Source: Allofrancisella frigidaquae (GTDB lineage: Bacteria; Pseudomonadota; Gammaproteobacteria; Francisellales; Francisellaceae). Taken from it: a DNA stretch of 64,000 bases. Of this stretch, positions 51,701 to 60,958 are shown piece by piece (position 1 is the first letter of the stretch; each line of letters starts with the position of its first letter). A program made the translations under genes and the position numbers. A model generated the notes under the pieces. The model had not been told where the DNA came from. It made no database searches and was given only the letters and a program-made list of their open reading frames with translations. The stretch lies in assembly GCF_012222825.1 (NCBI RefSeq), contig NZ_CP038017.1:186001-250000 (forward strand), written 5' to 3'.

Positions 51701-52666
51701 TTAATAGTCAAGTTTTTCTTTGGTTTTACCCCTAAATACGTAATAAGCGTAGCTAGTATATAAAAGTAACAAAGGAATCATGATAGTTGCAGGTATTAAA
51801 GTGAATAACAGAGTAGTATTGTTAGCTTGCGATTCTATATAAGTTATTTTATAAGGTATTATGAAAGGAAAGATAAGAGTAAGCATACTCGCATAAGTAA
51901 ATACAAATATCGCAACTGTAATCCAATAAGGCAGAGCATGATATTTGCTATTGAAATTTTTAAATAGAAAAATAAAACCAATAATCGTTAGTATAAAAAA
52001 AGTTATTAAAATAGGGGTTTTATAAATATTATTCAAAGGTAGTAGAGTATAAAAAGGGGTTGTTACTCCTATTAGTAACATTAAAATAATTAGACAAAAA
52101 GCTAGCCTTTTTGCTAGAAATTTTGCTTTTGCTAATAGTTCATCTTCTGTTTTTAAAATTAATCGTGTAGCACCTAAAAGCATATAGCCTACCATTAGTG
52201 TTAAACCTGTAATGATCCCAAAGCTTATACCACTGGTGATAGTATTTTTTGGATAACCTACAATAAGATCTCCTACTATATAACCTTGTAGAAATGCAGC
52301 AGCTAAAGATGAAATAAAAAATAAATAATCCCAATTCTTGATTCCTGCAGCTGAAGATTTCAGTCTAAATTCAAAACAAATACCTCTGAAAAGCAACATT
52401 ACCACTAGAAGAGTTGCGGGTAAATATATTTTTGGAAAGATATATGCAAAAGCAGAAGGGAACATGCCATAGAAGCAAGCTAAAGAAAAAACTAGCCAAG
52501 TTTGGTTGCCATCCCAAGTTGGCAGTAATACACTTGTAGCGATATCTCTTTGCTTTTGTGATAAAAAAGGAAAAAGAGCTGCCATACCTAATGCAAAACC
52601 ATCTAAGACCACGTATAACAATAATCCAAAAGCGATTATAAATAACCAAATTAATCCTAAATCCAT
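51701..52666 (-). CDS. cydB: Cytochrome bd oxidase subunit II
   Basis: A 321-residue subunit with eight to nine TM segments. I start at the ATG at 52666, preceded by GAGGAG, one base after the cydA stop; the longer frame overlaps cydA. DGFALGMAALFPF and LPTWDGNQTWLV (key DGNQ) are subunit II motifs. With CydA it reduces oxygen using quinol. Confidence 0.93.
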   Translation of the reverse strand: MDLGLIWLFIIAFGLLLYVVLDGFALGMAALFPFLSQKQRDIATSVLLPTWDGNQTWLVFSLACFYGMFPSAFAYIFPKIYLPATLLVVMLLFRGICFEFRLKSSAAGIKNWDYLFFISSLAAAFLQGYIVGDLIVGYPKNTITSGISFGIITGLTLMVGYMLLGATRLILKTEDELLAKAKFLAKRLAFCLIILMLLIGVTTPFYTLLPLNNIYKTPILITFFILTIIGFIFLFKNFNSKYHALPYWITVAIFVFTYASMLTLIFPFIIPYKITYIESQANNTTLLFTLIPATIMIPLLLLYTSYAYYVFRGKTKEKLDY

Positions 52667-52667
52667 G

Positions 52668-54044
52668 TTACTCCTCACCTTTAATATTTTTTTCAACAGA
52701 TTGGAAGTATGAGTAAGGCATACGTTCATTTCCAATGGTATTTGGCCCACTTTTAATTATCTTAAGTAGGTACTTAAAATAGAAATATCCAAATATAATA
52801 AAATAAACAATAATTATCGATGCCAATGAGCTAAAGACTTGTAAAAAGCTAATATCGCTTACAGAATACTGTGTTTTAATTATTCCGTAAACAACCCATG
52901 GTTGCCTACCAAATTCAGCAGTAAACCATCCTGTAATTATAGCAACAAAACCAAGGGGAGTTGACAGAGTACAAATACTTAGGAACCATTTATTTTTATA
53001 TATTTTTTGCTTGAACAACAGAATAGAGCCAACTAAACCAATTAAAATCATAAGTAAGCCTATACCAACCATTATTCTAAAACTGTAGAATACAACAGCA
53101 ACTAAAGGTCTATCTTTTTTATCTACAGATTTTAATCCAAGCATTTCACCATTTAAGTTATGGGTATTTATAAGAGATGCTAATTTAGGAATTTCTATAG
53201 TGAATAGATTTTTCTCTTGGGACTCACTTGGATACGCAAATAACACAAGAGGCGCACCTTTTTGAGTATCCCAAATGCCTTCCATAGCAGCTGTTTTTAG
53301 TGGTTGGTGTTCATGAACTTTAAGACCAACCTCGTCGCCTACAAAGAGTTGGCTTATGCTAAGGATTAAAATTGAAACCACAGAAAATTTAATACAAGTT
53401 TTAGCAAATGAGTGAAACTTCTCTTTTAATATATAATAACAACCAACACCTAGAGTAACCAATAATGTACTTAAATATGATGCTAAAAGCATATGTATAA
53501 ATCTAGGTACTACTGATGGGTTAAATATAACATGGTGCCAACTGTAAACATTAAATTGTCCATTTGCGTACTTAATTCCATCAGGCGTTTGCATCCATGA
53601 ATTAGCAGATAAAATCCAAAATGCTGATAGTGTGACTCCAACAAAAATTGTAAAGTTTGCTGCAAAGTGGGCGTATTTATTTATTTTGTTCCATCCAAAA
53701 ATCATTATACCTAAAGCTCCAGCTTCAATAAAAAAGGCTGTTAAAACTTCATAGGTAAATAGCGATCCCAACACCGGTCCAACTTTTTGAGCAAAGCCTG
53801 CCCAGTTGGCACCTAGTTGAAACTCCATAACGATTCCTGAAACAACTCCCATACCAAATGTCAGAGCAAATATTTTTGTCCAGAATTTCACTATAGACAA
53901 GTACGTGTTATTTTTTGTAATCAGCCACAAAGCTTCAAAAATCATTAAAAAAGTCGATAAACCAATGCTAAAGGCAGGAAATAAAATATGGAAGCTAACT
54001 GTAAATGCAAATTGTATCCTTGATAGAATTTCGACCCAGTACAT
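52668..54044 (-). CDS. cydA: Cytochrome bd oxidase subunit I (short Q-loop, CioA-like)
   Basis: A 458-residue subunit I. His19 is the heme ligand (FTVSFHILFP), HMLLASYLST and FGRQPWVVYG are conserved. It is clearly shorter than E. coli CydA (522), consistent with the short Q-loop class that includes cyanide-insensitive oxidases. Microaerobic respiration and defence against NO or peroxide are known roles of the family. No small CydX-like ORF was seen after cydB. Confidence 0.93.
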   Translation of the reverse strand: MYWVEILSRIQFAFTVSFHILFPAFSIGLSTFLMIFEALWLITKNNTYLSIVKFWTKIFALTFGMGVVSGIVMEFQLGANWAGFAQKVGPVLGSLFTYEVLTAFFIEAGALGIMIFGWNKINKYAHFAANFTIFVGVTLSAFWILSANSWMQTPDGIKYANGQFNVYSWHHVIFNPSVVPRFIHMLLASYLSTLLVTLGVGCYYILKEKFHSFAKTCIKFSVVSILILSISQLFVGDEVGLKVHEHQPLKTAAMEGIWDTQKGAPLVLFAYPSESQEKNLFTIEIPKLASLINTHNLNGEMLGLKSVDKKDRPLVAVVFYSFRIMVGIGLLMILIGLVGSILLFKQKIYKNKWFLSICTLSTPLGFVAIITGWFTAEFGRQPWVVYGIIKTQYSVSDISFLQVFSSLASIIIVYFIIFGYFYFKYLLKIIKSGPNTIGNERMPYSYFQSVEKNIKGEE

Positions 54045-54130
54045 AAAAAAACCTCTTTATTGTTGTTTTATTAAACTAATTTTGTTATCCAAGTTTTATA
54101 ATTAGTTTTTTAGCTGGGAGAATGATCTTG

Positions 54131-54214
54131 AATAACATTACATTGTTAAGCTTGGCATATCTTAGTGGTATTCTCAATACTATCACGGTAAGATTAATAA
54201 AATGTAATGTTATT
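54131..54214. repeat. 84-base imperfect hairpin with 14-bp perfect ends
   Basis: AATAACATTACATT (54131-54144) and its reverse complement (54201-54214) enclose 56 bases in which further arms pair (ATCTTA/TAAGAT, GTATT/AATAC). It lies between the divergent cydA and epimerase genes. It could be a MITE remnant, a structured RNA or a regulatory element. Confidence 0.55.
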
Positions 54215-54278
54215 TAATATGTTTCTGTCAATATAATATAAAGCATAACAACTAAATAGAAAGTTTTGGAGAAATGTT

Positions 54279-55160
54279 ATGAGAATCTTAATCGCAGGAG
54301 GTTCAGGCTTTGTTGGTACAGAGTTATCTAAATATCTAAGTAGTATGCACGAGCTAACTCTTTTAACTAGGACAGAAAAACAAACTTTAGGTAACTATAA
54401 ACATCTTATAACTTGGCAGCAATTGACAGAAAATAATATTATTAATTACGATATCGTTATAAATCTATGTGGTTATAATATTGGACAAAAACGCTGGAGT
54501 AAAAAAGTTAAAAAGAAAATAATATCAAGCCGTGTTGGGCCAACAAATAAACTTATAGAGTTAATAGGTAATAAAAATATTTGGTTAATAAATGCTAGTG
54601 CGATTGGTTATTATAATTTTTCTAAATTACCACAAGATGAAGATAGTCATGATAGGCGTTATGATAAGCTTAATTTTGGTCAAGAAGTTGTTGATCAGTG
54701 GGAAAAATGCTTAGTTGATTCTCAATTAAAAAGATACACTATTCTGCGCTTTGGGGTTGTTATTGGTAATGGAGGTGTGCTTGAGAAAATAGCACTGCCA
54801 GCTAAGTTTGGCTTTTTAGCCATTTTTGGAGATGGTCATAACTACATGAGCTGGATAAGCGCTTATGATTTGTCACGAGCGATTCAGTTTATAATAGCTA
54901 ATAAATTAGCTGCTAAAGAGACCTTTAACTTAACCGCACCAAATGCATGTCAGCATAAGCTGTTAGCTGAGCTCCTAAGAAAATATCTAGCTAAAAAATA
55001 TATTATCAAAATACCTACGACTATAGTAAAGATTATGTTTGGTCAAATGGGAAAGGAGTTATTATTGTCAAGTCAAAACATCAAACCTATGAAACTAGGA
55101 TCTTTAGGGTTTATTTTTGAGGACCTAGAAATACAAAAAGCTATAGAGAGATACATTTAG
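54279..55160 (+). CDS. TIGR01777-type NAD-dependent epimerase, YfcH-like
   Basis: A 293-residue Rossmann-fold SDR protein. MRILIAGGSGFVGTELSKYL begins with the nucleotide-binding GxxGxxG; NLCGYNIGQKRWSKKVKKKI and RFGVVIGNGGVLEKIALP are TIGR01777 blocks. Role unknown even in well-studied bacteria. Its end overlaps the kinase gene by 4 bases, tail to tail. Confidence 0.88.
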   Translation: MRILIAGGSGFVGTELSKYLSSMHELTLLTRTEKQTLGNYKHLITWQQLTENNIINYDIVINLCGYNIGQKRWSKKVKKKIISSRVGPTNKLIELIGNKNIWLINASAIGYYNFSKLPQDEDSHDRRYDKLNFGQEVVDQWEKCLVDSQLKRYTILRFGVVIGNGGVLEKIALPAKFGFLAIFGDGHNYMSWISAYDLSRAIQFIIANKLAAKETFNLTAPNACQHKLLAELLRKYLAKKYIIKIPTTIVKIMFGQMGKELLLSSQNIKPMKLGSLGFIFEDLEIQKAIERYI

Positions 55161-56581
55161 TCTTCTAATTTGTGATCCATAGGTATTTTAACAGTAATAG
55201 TTATACCTTTTTGATCAGTATTGTTTTTAGCAAAAATCTTACCATTATGCAACCTAACAATCTCTGTAACAATAGCTAATCCTAAACCACTACCTTCCTC
55301 ACCAGTGCCAACTTCTCGATAGAACCTATCAAATATTCTATTTATATTTTCTGGAGGTACTCCTATACCATTATCTTTAACCTCAATTATAACGTTAGAA
55401 TTTTTTTCAAAGGATCTTATTTCTACATGACCACCATTTTTAGTATATTTTATGGCATTTGATAGTAAATTTTTGAACAAGATGCCTAAAAGATACTCGT
55501 TGCTATAACAGTAAAGTTCTTGTTCAGATGGGTAAAAAGATATTTCAATATTTTTCTCTATAGCTTTGATTGCGCTTTCAGCAATAAAAGTTTCTAGAAC
55601 TTTATTAACGAGTAGTTTTTTTGCAAATATTACTTGCTCATCGGGTTGAATCCTACTTAGTATAAGTAATTGATCTATAATATGTGAATATCTATCGGCA
55701 GAGTTTCTGATTCTTCTTAGTTTTTGTTTGATTTCGCTAATATCATCTGAGGCTAAAGCTATTTCTACTAAAGTTTTAATGCCAGAAATAGGGGTTTTAA
55801 GCTCATGAGCAGCATCTCCAGAGAATTTTTTCTCTCTTTCAATGGTTTGATGGAACTTTTCAATCAGAGAATTTATTTGTTCTATAACAGATTTTATTTC
55901 ATGGGGAACGATGTTTTCTTGAAGTTTTTCATTTTTACGCGGATTAATTTTCGAGACGTTATTATTTATACGTTTTAACGGTTGTAAAGCTATGTGTAGT
56001 ATATAATAAGTAAAAATAATCAAGGCTATATAAGTTATAATAGATAATAATGTAAGTCTAAGAAATGCTTGTCGAGTTAGTTTATCTTTCACATGGTGGC
56101 TTGCAAAAACTGTAATAAAATACCTGTTATCGTCTGCTGCTAGTGTATAAGTATACCATTGGTGTTTTTCGTTTTTATTTGTATATAGCCATTCATAACC
56201 AACAGTCAGAGAAATATCTCGATAGCCTTTTTTAAAAACAGGAAGATTACTTGTTTTTAGAATAATTTTTTTCTTCTTTCGATCATAAATTGTAAATCCT
56301 ATGTTTTCACTATAACTTTTAATATCTATAAATGATTTTGAGATATCATCTAAAATGTTTTTAGAATAATTTTTTTGTTTATCTATAGGGTATTTATGTA
56401 ATATTGTTTCTATTATTTGAGCAGTAATTTTTAACTGATCATCAGCAAAAGCGTCATTTTGATATTTGATTTGATAAAACCCAAGCAGCGATATAACTAG
56501 CATTAGTATCATAAAGAAACTAGCAAAAGATATTGCTAAAAAACCTAATATTGAACTTTCTCTTTTGTTATTAGTGGACAT
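55157..56581 (-). CDS. Sensor histidine kinase, QseC-like
   Basis: A 474-residue membrane kinase. TM1 ~17-37, a periplasmic domain ~38-170, TM2 ~174-197, HAMP ~198-250, then HisKA with phospho-acceptor His259 (AAHELKTPISG) and HATPase with NLLSNAIKYT, DNGIGVP and GSGLGLAIV. It resembles Francisella QseC, which has no adjacent regulator; none is found here either. By the Francisella model it may signal to PmrA or KdpE-type regulators elsewhere. No signal ligand can be read from the sequence. Confidence 0.87.
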   Translation of the reverse strand: MSTNNKRESSILGFLAISFASFFMILMLVISLLGFYQIKYQNDAFADDQLKITAQIIETILHKYPIDKQKNYSKNILDDISKSFIDIKSYSENIGFTIYDRKKKKIILKTSNLPVFKKGYRDISLTVGYEWLYTNKNEKHQWYTYTLAADDNRYFITVFASHHVKDKLTRQAFLRLTLLSIITYIALIIFTYYILHIALQPLKRINNNVSKINPRKNEKLQENIVPHEIKSVIEQINSLIEKFHQTIEREKKFSGDAAHELKTPISGIKTLVEIALASDDISEIKQKLRRIRNSADRYSHIIDQLLILSRIQPDEQVIFAKKLLVNKVLETFIAESAIKAIEKNIEISFYPSEQELYCYSNEYLLGILFKNLLSNAIKYTKNGGHVEIRSFEKNSNVIIEVKDNGIGVPPENINRIFDRFYREVGTGEEGSGLGLAIVTEIVRLHNGKIFAKNNTDQKGITITVKIPMDHKLED

Positions 56582-56715
56582 GGCTTTAAATTTATCATAT
56601 ATGTCTTAGTTATTAATTATTATAAAGAATTTTAAATTTTATTATTAGTTTTATAGTTGTTATAATTAACTACTGTAGCAATAATAATACAAAATGGTGT
56701 TTTTGTAGTAGTCTA

Positions 56716-57681
56716 ATGAGTCAAATAAATAAATTAACAAAAGAACCTTTCTGCATTAAGTATTACGATTGTGCTACTTTATATTTTTATACTCAGGAAA
56801 ATCTCAAATTTGATTTACTAATAACTTGTCCGCATGCTGAGATAGGTATGGATTTTATTAACTATGATTATCCAGTTATAGCAGAGTTGGTTAAACTAAA
56901 TATACGAGATCTTGCTGATTTTTTATCAATAGAATATGATTTTGGGGCTCAGCAGCTTAGTCATGCTATTGCAGAAAAACTCTATACCACTTACGGTTTA
57001 AACACTTTGGTATTAGAGCCTTCCTTTCCTCGTTCAGTTTTGGATGCAAATAGGCTTTATCCTAATTGTTTAAGAAACATTATTGATTATAGTAAACACC
57101 TAGAACTAAAGAACTCTTTAGTTAAACTATACAATGATTATATGGCTAAATTATGTCATGTAGTTGCTCTAGCAAAGAGTTATAACGCTTTATCAATAGA
57201 GTTACATACTATGTCAAGTTATTCCCCAAACTTAAAACAAGAATATTATTCAGAAGCAGTAAAAGAGAATCCTGATAATCTTCTAGAATACATAAACCTA
57301 TATAAAAACAGTCATAAAGAAGGAGTAAAAAGGGTAACGGAACTTTTTACTGGTGACCATGCTAATGGTATTTTTGCATCTAAAGAGTTACTAAACACAT
57401 TAACTGTAGAGTTACAGAGTAAAGGCATAGTTGTAGAGTATGATAGACCTTATATCTTAGCAGAGCATTTAGTTGCACATTACCTTGTGAGTGAACTTAA
57501 TACAGTGTGTGTAGACATTCCTAAAGATTTATTATCAGTTACCACTACAGATAATGACAATTACAATATCGCAGAGTTAACAGTAGATAATAGTAAGCTG
57601 AAATTAATAGTAGAAGCATTTGCTAAAGCTTTGGTTGACGCTTATGATTTGTTACAACCAAAAAAGGGATTCCATGTATGA
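56716..57681 (+). CDS. N-formylglutamate amidohydrolase-like protein
   Basis: A 321-residue protein similar to the FGase family of zinc amidohydrolases. TCPHAEIGMDF supplies a His-x-Glu pair and SIELHTMSSYSP the second Glu-x-His, the usual metal-binding set. It overlaps the next gene (ATP-grasp) by 4 bases, so the two are probably made together. True substrate is unlikely to be formylglutamate because no histidine-degradation gene is near. Confidence 0.7.
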   Translation: MSQINKLTKEPFCIKYYDCATLYFYTQENLKFDLLITCPHAEIGMDFINYDYPVIAELVKLNIRDLADFLSIEYDFGAQQLSHAIAEKLYTTYGLNTLVLEPSFPRSVLDANRLYPNCLRNIIDYSKHLELKNSLVKLYNDYMAKLCHVVALAKSYNALSIELHTMSSYSPNLKQEYYSEAVKENPDNLLEYINLYKNSHKEGVKRVTELFTGDHANGIFASKELLNTLTVELQSKGIVVEYDRPYILAEHLVAHYLVSELNTVCVDIPKDLLSVTTTDNDNYNIAELTVDNSKLKLIVEAFAKALVDAYDLLQPKKGFHV

Positions 57682-58955
57682 TAAACAAGACTACAAATAA
57701 GATAGCTGAAAGAATTTGGGGGCAAAAAGCTATCCATATACCTAATACAACAGATATACACGGAGCAGATTTGGTAAGTTCTTTTGTAGATAAATATGCC
57801 ACACGTACTGTCTGTTTGTTAGCAAAAGACCATAAGATAATTTTGTCTAAAAATGCTAAGACAGAGATTAAGCAGGTTATAGAATATTTCACAGATATAG
57901 GTTTAAGTTATATAAATATGAGTAATTTTATTTTTATAGATAAAGCCACAGATTACTATAGCTTATCTACTTTAGTTATGAATTACGCTAACCAAATTCC
58001 AGAATTTAGCGATCCTAGCTATACACATATCGTGCCATTTACCTCAGCAGCAGCAATAGAGTTGCTAGGTATAAAATATAAAAAATATTATGGTCTTTCA
58101 GAGTCTTTATCACAATTTTTGAATGATAAGTCTTTTTTACGGCAGTTGTTAGATCAAAAAGGTATATTAGTACCTGGTGTAGATATAATTTCGACAATAA
58201 GTGAAGACTATGTCAAGAAATCTTTGAAAATATATCATAGATATGAAAGTGAGGGTATTTATGAGTGTGCTGTAGTTATACCCCGAGCGTGTTCTGGGTA
58301 TGGTATTCACCGTTTTGGGAGTGAAAAAGAATTAAGAGATATCTTAAAATTAATGGAAAACGTAGAAGTTTTTATGCTAGACCCTTGGTTAGATAATGTT
58401 GGCTCACCGGCATTTCAGGTTTGTATAGCAGATAAAAAAGAAGATGATATATGTCTAGGACTTAGCGATCAAATGTTAGATGGCCAAACACATTTGGGCA
58501 ATAAATATAAATCAAAATTTAGTGATGAACCAGCTGTTATTGCAATTTGTGACCAGATAACAGAAATACTCAGAGATATGGGAGTTAGAGGTATTATTGG
58601 AGTTGATCTTTTGATTAGAAATATAGATGGTAAAATTGTACCTTATATTTTGGAGGTTAATGCGCGTCAAACTGGAGCAATATACGCTGGTTTTCTTGCG
58701 TACGAATTGCGTGAAGGTGAGCATAAGCCTTGGATAGGACATAATAATGTTATTGTGCCCAAAGGTGCTACTATAAAAGATTATCATGAGTATCTTAAGT
58801 CAAACAAGGTTGACTACAAATATGGCGATAGTGAAGGTGTGGTAATAACATGTATAGGTAACCTTGATCTTAATAATAAGGTGATGATTCTAGTTATGGC
58901 TGACACAGAAAAAAGATTAAAGGAAATTTTAGAAATAGCGACTTCTTATACATAG
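57678..58955 (+). CDS. ATP-grasp ligase-like protein
   Basis: A 425-residue ATP-grasp protein. The central ATP-binding region spans about residues 130-345, with the metal-site block LEVNARQTGAIYAG near residue 325 (key E-x-N-x-R). Such enzymes join a carboxylate to an amine through an acyl phosphate. Paired by a 4-base overlap with an amidohydrolase; the product is unknown. IS982 relic begins 24 bases downstream. Confidence 0.7.
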   Translation: MINKTTNKIAERIWGQKAIHIPNTTDIHGADLVSSFVDKYATRTVCLLAKDHKIILSKNAKTEIKQVIEYFTDIGLSYINMSNFIFIDKATDYYSLSTLVMNYANQIPEFSDPSYTHIVPFTSAAAIELLGIKYKKYYGLSESLSQFLNDKSFLRQLLDQKGILVPGVDIISTISEDYVKKSLKIYHRYESEGIYECAVVIPRACSGYGIHRFGSEKELRDILKLMENVEVFMLDPWLDNVGSPAFQVCIADKKEDDICLGLSDQMLDGQTHLGNKYKSKFSDEPAVIAICDQITEILRDMGVRGIIGVDLLIRNIDGKIVPYILEVNARQTGAIYAGFLAYELREGEHKPWIGHNNVIVPKGATIKDYHEYLKSNKVDYKYGDSEGVVITCIGNLDLNNKVMILVMADTEKRLKEILEIATSYT

Positions 58956-58989
58956 TTCTTTATTAAATCTAACTATTTAACCTGAGTTC

Positions 58990-59215
58990 GAGAATTATTT
59001 CATAGTTAAGCTCTTGTAATTATTAATTTTAATTGGGCATATAATAAATTGGGCTAATGCAGTTATAAGATGAGTAAAAGCATTGTTTATGGATCTGTGT
59101 CTTGTGTGGCATAAAGTTAGATTATTTTTGAGATAATCAAAGATAGTCTCAATGATAGATCTTAGTTAACATAGCCTTTTCAAACCTAGTTCTAGGAACT
59201 TTTTTCATATTTTTT
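58990..59215 (-). pseudogene. IS982-family transposase, C-terminal remnant
   Basis: Read on the minus strand it gives MKKVPRTRFEKAMLTK, then after a frame disruption RSIIETIFDYLKNNL and TRHRSINNAFTHLI, the typical IS982 C-terminus (key IET-D-LK, RHRS). Cut at 59215 by the IS256 stub. Confidence 0.75.
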
Positions 59216-59263
59216 GGGGCTTTCCAAATAAATGTGTAAATTCTTAATTAACCTGCTAGATTA
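59216..59263 (+). repeat. Solo left-end stub of the IS256 element
   Basis: The 48 bases GGGGCTTTCC...GCTAGATTA repeat the first bases of the full element that starts at 59290, with one change near the tip. The join to IS982 sequence is at ATTAT, present in both parents, so a short-homology deletion is likely. Confidence 0.8.
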
Positions 59264-59289
59264 TAGGATGGGGCTGTAGGGAAATAATG

Positions 59290-60629
59290 GGGACTTTCCA
59301 AATAAATGTGTAAATTCTTAATTAACCTGCTAGATTATTTCTAGCGAAATATTAAGGATAGAAACAATGTCTAAGAATAAGAAGTCAGAAGATATTTACA
59401 CAGCTATTGCAGATCAAATAATAGATTCAGGTGTTGATATTAATCAAATGTTTGAGAAAGATGGTTTGCTAAAGCAACTAACAAAACGATTATTAGAAAA
59501 AGCACTAGATGCAGAAATGAATAGTCATCTTGGTTATTCAAAACACCAAAGGACTAATTCATCAAATGCTAGGAATGGCTATAGTAACAAGACATTAGCT
59601 ACAGACACAGGTAATTTGGAAATATCAGTTCCACGAGATAGAGATAGTGACTTTGAACCTCAAATAGTTCCCAAAAGAGTCACCAAGATAAACGGCTTAG
59701 ACCAAAAAATTATATCTTTGTATGCTAAAGGTATGAGTACTACAGATATCCAACAACAGTTATTTGAGTTATATGATACAAAGATAAGTACAAGCTTTAT
59801 AAGTGATGTTACAGAAGCTATTATTGATGATGTTAAAGCATGGCAAAATAGACCTTTAGAGTCAGTTTATCCAATAGTGTTTTTTGACTGTATAGTCGTT
59901 AAAGTTAGAGAAGACAAGCATATTATTAATAAAGCTGTGTATGTGGCTCTTGGCATATCGTTAACTGGTCATAAGGATGTATTAGGTCTTTGGATCAGTC
60001 AAAATGAAGGTGCTAAATATTGGCTTAGTGTTTTTACTGAATTAAAGAATAGAGGCTTACAGGATATATTTATAGCATGTACTGATAATTTAAAAGGCAT
60101 GTCTGATGCTATACAAGCTATATACCCTGAGACAAAGCATCAGCTTTGTATCGTTCATCAAATTCGTAATAGTCTTAAGTATGTGCCATATAAAGACAAG
60201 AAAGAGGTAGCTAGAGAGTTAAAGAAAATATATGATGCTGATACCATTGCAATAGCTCAATCTGAGCTTGATAACTTTGCAAATAAATATGATACTAAAT
60301 ATCCTTTAATTTCAAAGTCATGGATAAATAATTGGGATAATTTAACTGTATTCTTGCAATATCCTCCAAAAATTCGTAAAGTTATTTACACTACTAATGC
60401 GATTGAATCGCTTAATAGCCAGTTTAGGAAAGTCATTAAGAATAAAAAGCTATTTCCTAAAGATGACTCTGTTTTCAAATCTTTGTACTTGGCTATAGAT
60501 TATTTGACTAAAAAATGGTCTATGCCTGTTAAATATTGGAATGAGGCTATGCCTTATTTCGCTATCGAGTTTGAGCATAGAATTCAGAGATTCATGTAAG
60601 TGAATTTACACAGTTAAGTGGAAAGGCTC
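59290..60629 (+). mobile_element. Intact IS256-family element, copy 2
   Basis: A 1340-base copy of the element at 16719-18058. It is flanked by a perfect 8-base duplication AAATAATG (59282-59289 and 60630-60637). It is inserted into the N-terminal part of the IS982 transposase relic. Confidence 0.95.
59367..60599 (+). CDS. IS256-family transposase, copy 2
   Basis: A 410-residue DDE transposase, identical in protein sequence to the one at 16796-18028, with intact frame. Catalytic residues in FFDCIVV, ACTDNLKG and TTNAIESLN. Identity of both copies, with clean target duplications, indicates recent transposition. Confidence 0.96.
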   Translation: MSKNKKSEDIYTAIADQIIDSGVDINQMFEKDGLLKQLTKRLLEKALDAEMNSHLGYSKHQRTNSSNARNGYSNKTLATDTGNLEISVPRDRDSDFEPQIVPKRVTKINGLDQKIISLYAKGMSTTDIQQQLFELYDTKISTSFISDVTEAIIDDVKAWQNRPLESVYPIVFFDCIVVKVREDKHIINKAVYVALGISLTGHKDVLGLWISQNEGAKYWLSVFTELKNRGLQDIFIACTDNLKGMSDAIQAIYPETKHQLCIVHQIRNSLKYVPYKDKKEVARELKKIYDADTIAIAQSELDNFANKYDTKYPLISKSWINNWDNLTVFLQYPPKIRKVIYTTNAIESLNSQFRKVIKNKKLFPKDDSVFKSLYLAIDYLTKKWSMPVKYWNEAMPYFAIEFEHRIQRFM

Positions 60630-60859
60630 AAATAATGTTTCCAATAAGTTTTTATAAACTCAATGTAGTAAGTTTTAAAATCTTTATATCTAACTGCTTG
60701 ATACATAATCAAGATAGTCATTATTTCACTTAAGGATAAGCTTGCTTTGACACCTACTTTTTTCTTTTTGTAATCAATTGACTTGCTTTGTAATCCTTTA
60801 CGGTAAATAATACAAAAGTCGTCTATACGACAAAAGGTTGAAATAAGTTGATCTATCAT
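60614..60859 (-). pseudogene. IS982-family transposase, N-terminal remnant
   Basis: An 81-residue frame whose first ~74 residues match the IS982 transposase start (STFCRIDDFCIIY, SLSEIMTILIMYQ). The last residues come from the IS256 end. Without that insertion the frame continues HYFPTAPSYN, the IS982 block found in full-length relatives. Confidence 0.78.
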
Positions 60860-60958
60860 TATTGTCGAAATTTCACGATGTTTCGCTTATTTTAACCTAA
60901 AGATACTCACAAAACCTTTTATTTACAACGCTTTTAAGCCCGAACTGAGGTTAACTAT

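Larger units (their letters stand above)
58956..59366. other. IS remnants between the ATP-grasp gene and transposase
   Basis: No intact gene. Holds the C-terminal part of a broken IS982-type transposase (minus strand), a 48-base IS256 left-end stub at 59216-59263, and the left end of IS256 copy 2 from 59290. Confidence 0.7.
58979..60952 (-). mobile_element. Degenerate IS982-family element, split by IS256 copy 2
   Basis: Terminal inverted repeats AACCTGAGTTCG (58979-58990) and, at the other end, CGAACTGAGGTT (60941-60952), one mismatch. Flanks AACTATTT and AACTATAT look like a target duplication with one change. Inside, the transposase gene survives only as its N-terminal and C-terminal parts. 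It has lost roughly its middle third. Confidence 0.75.
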
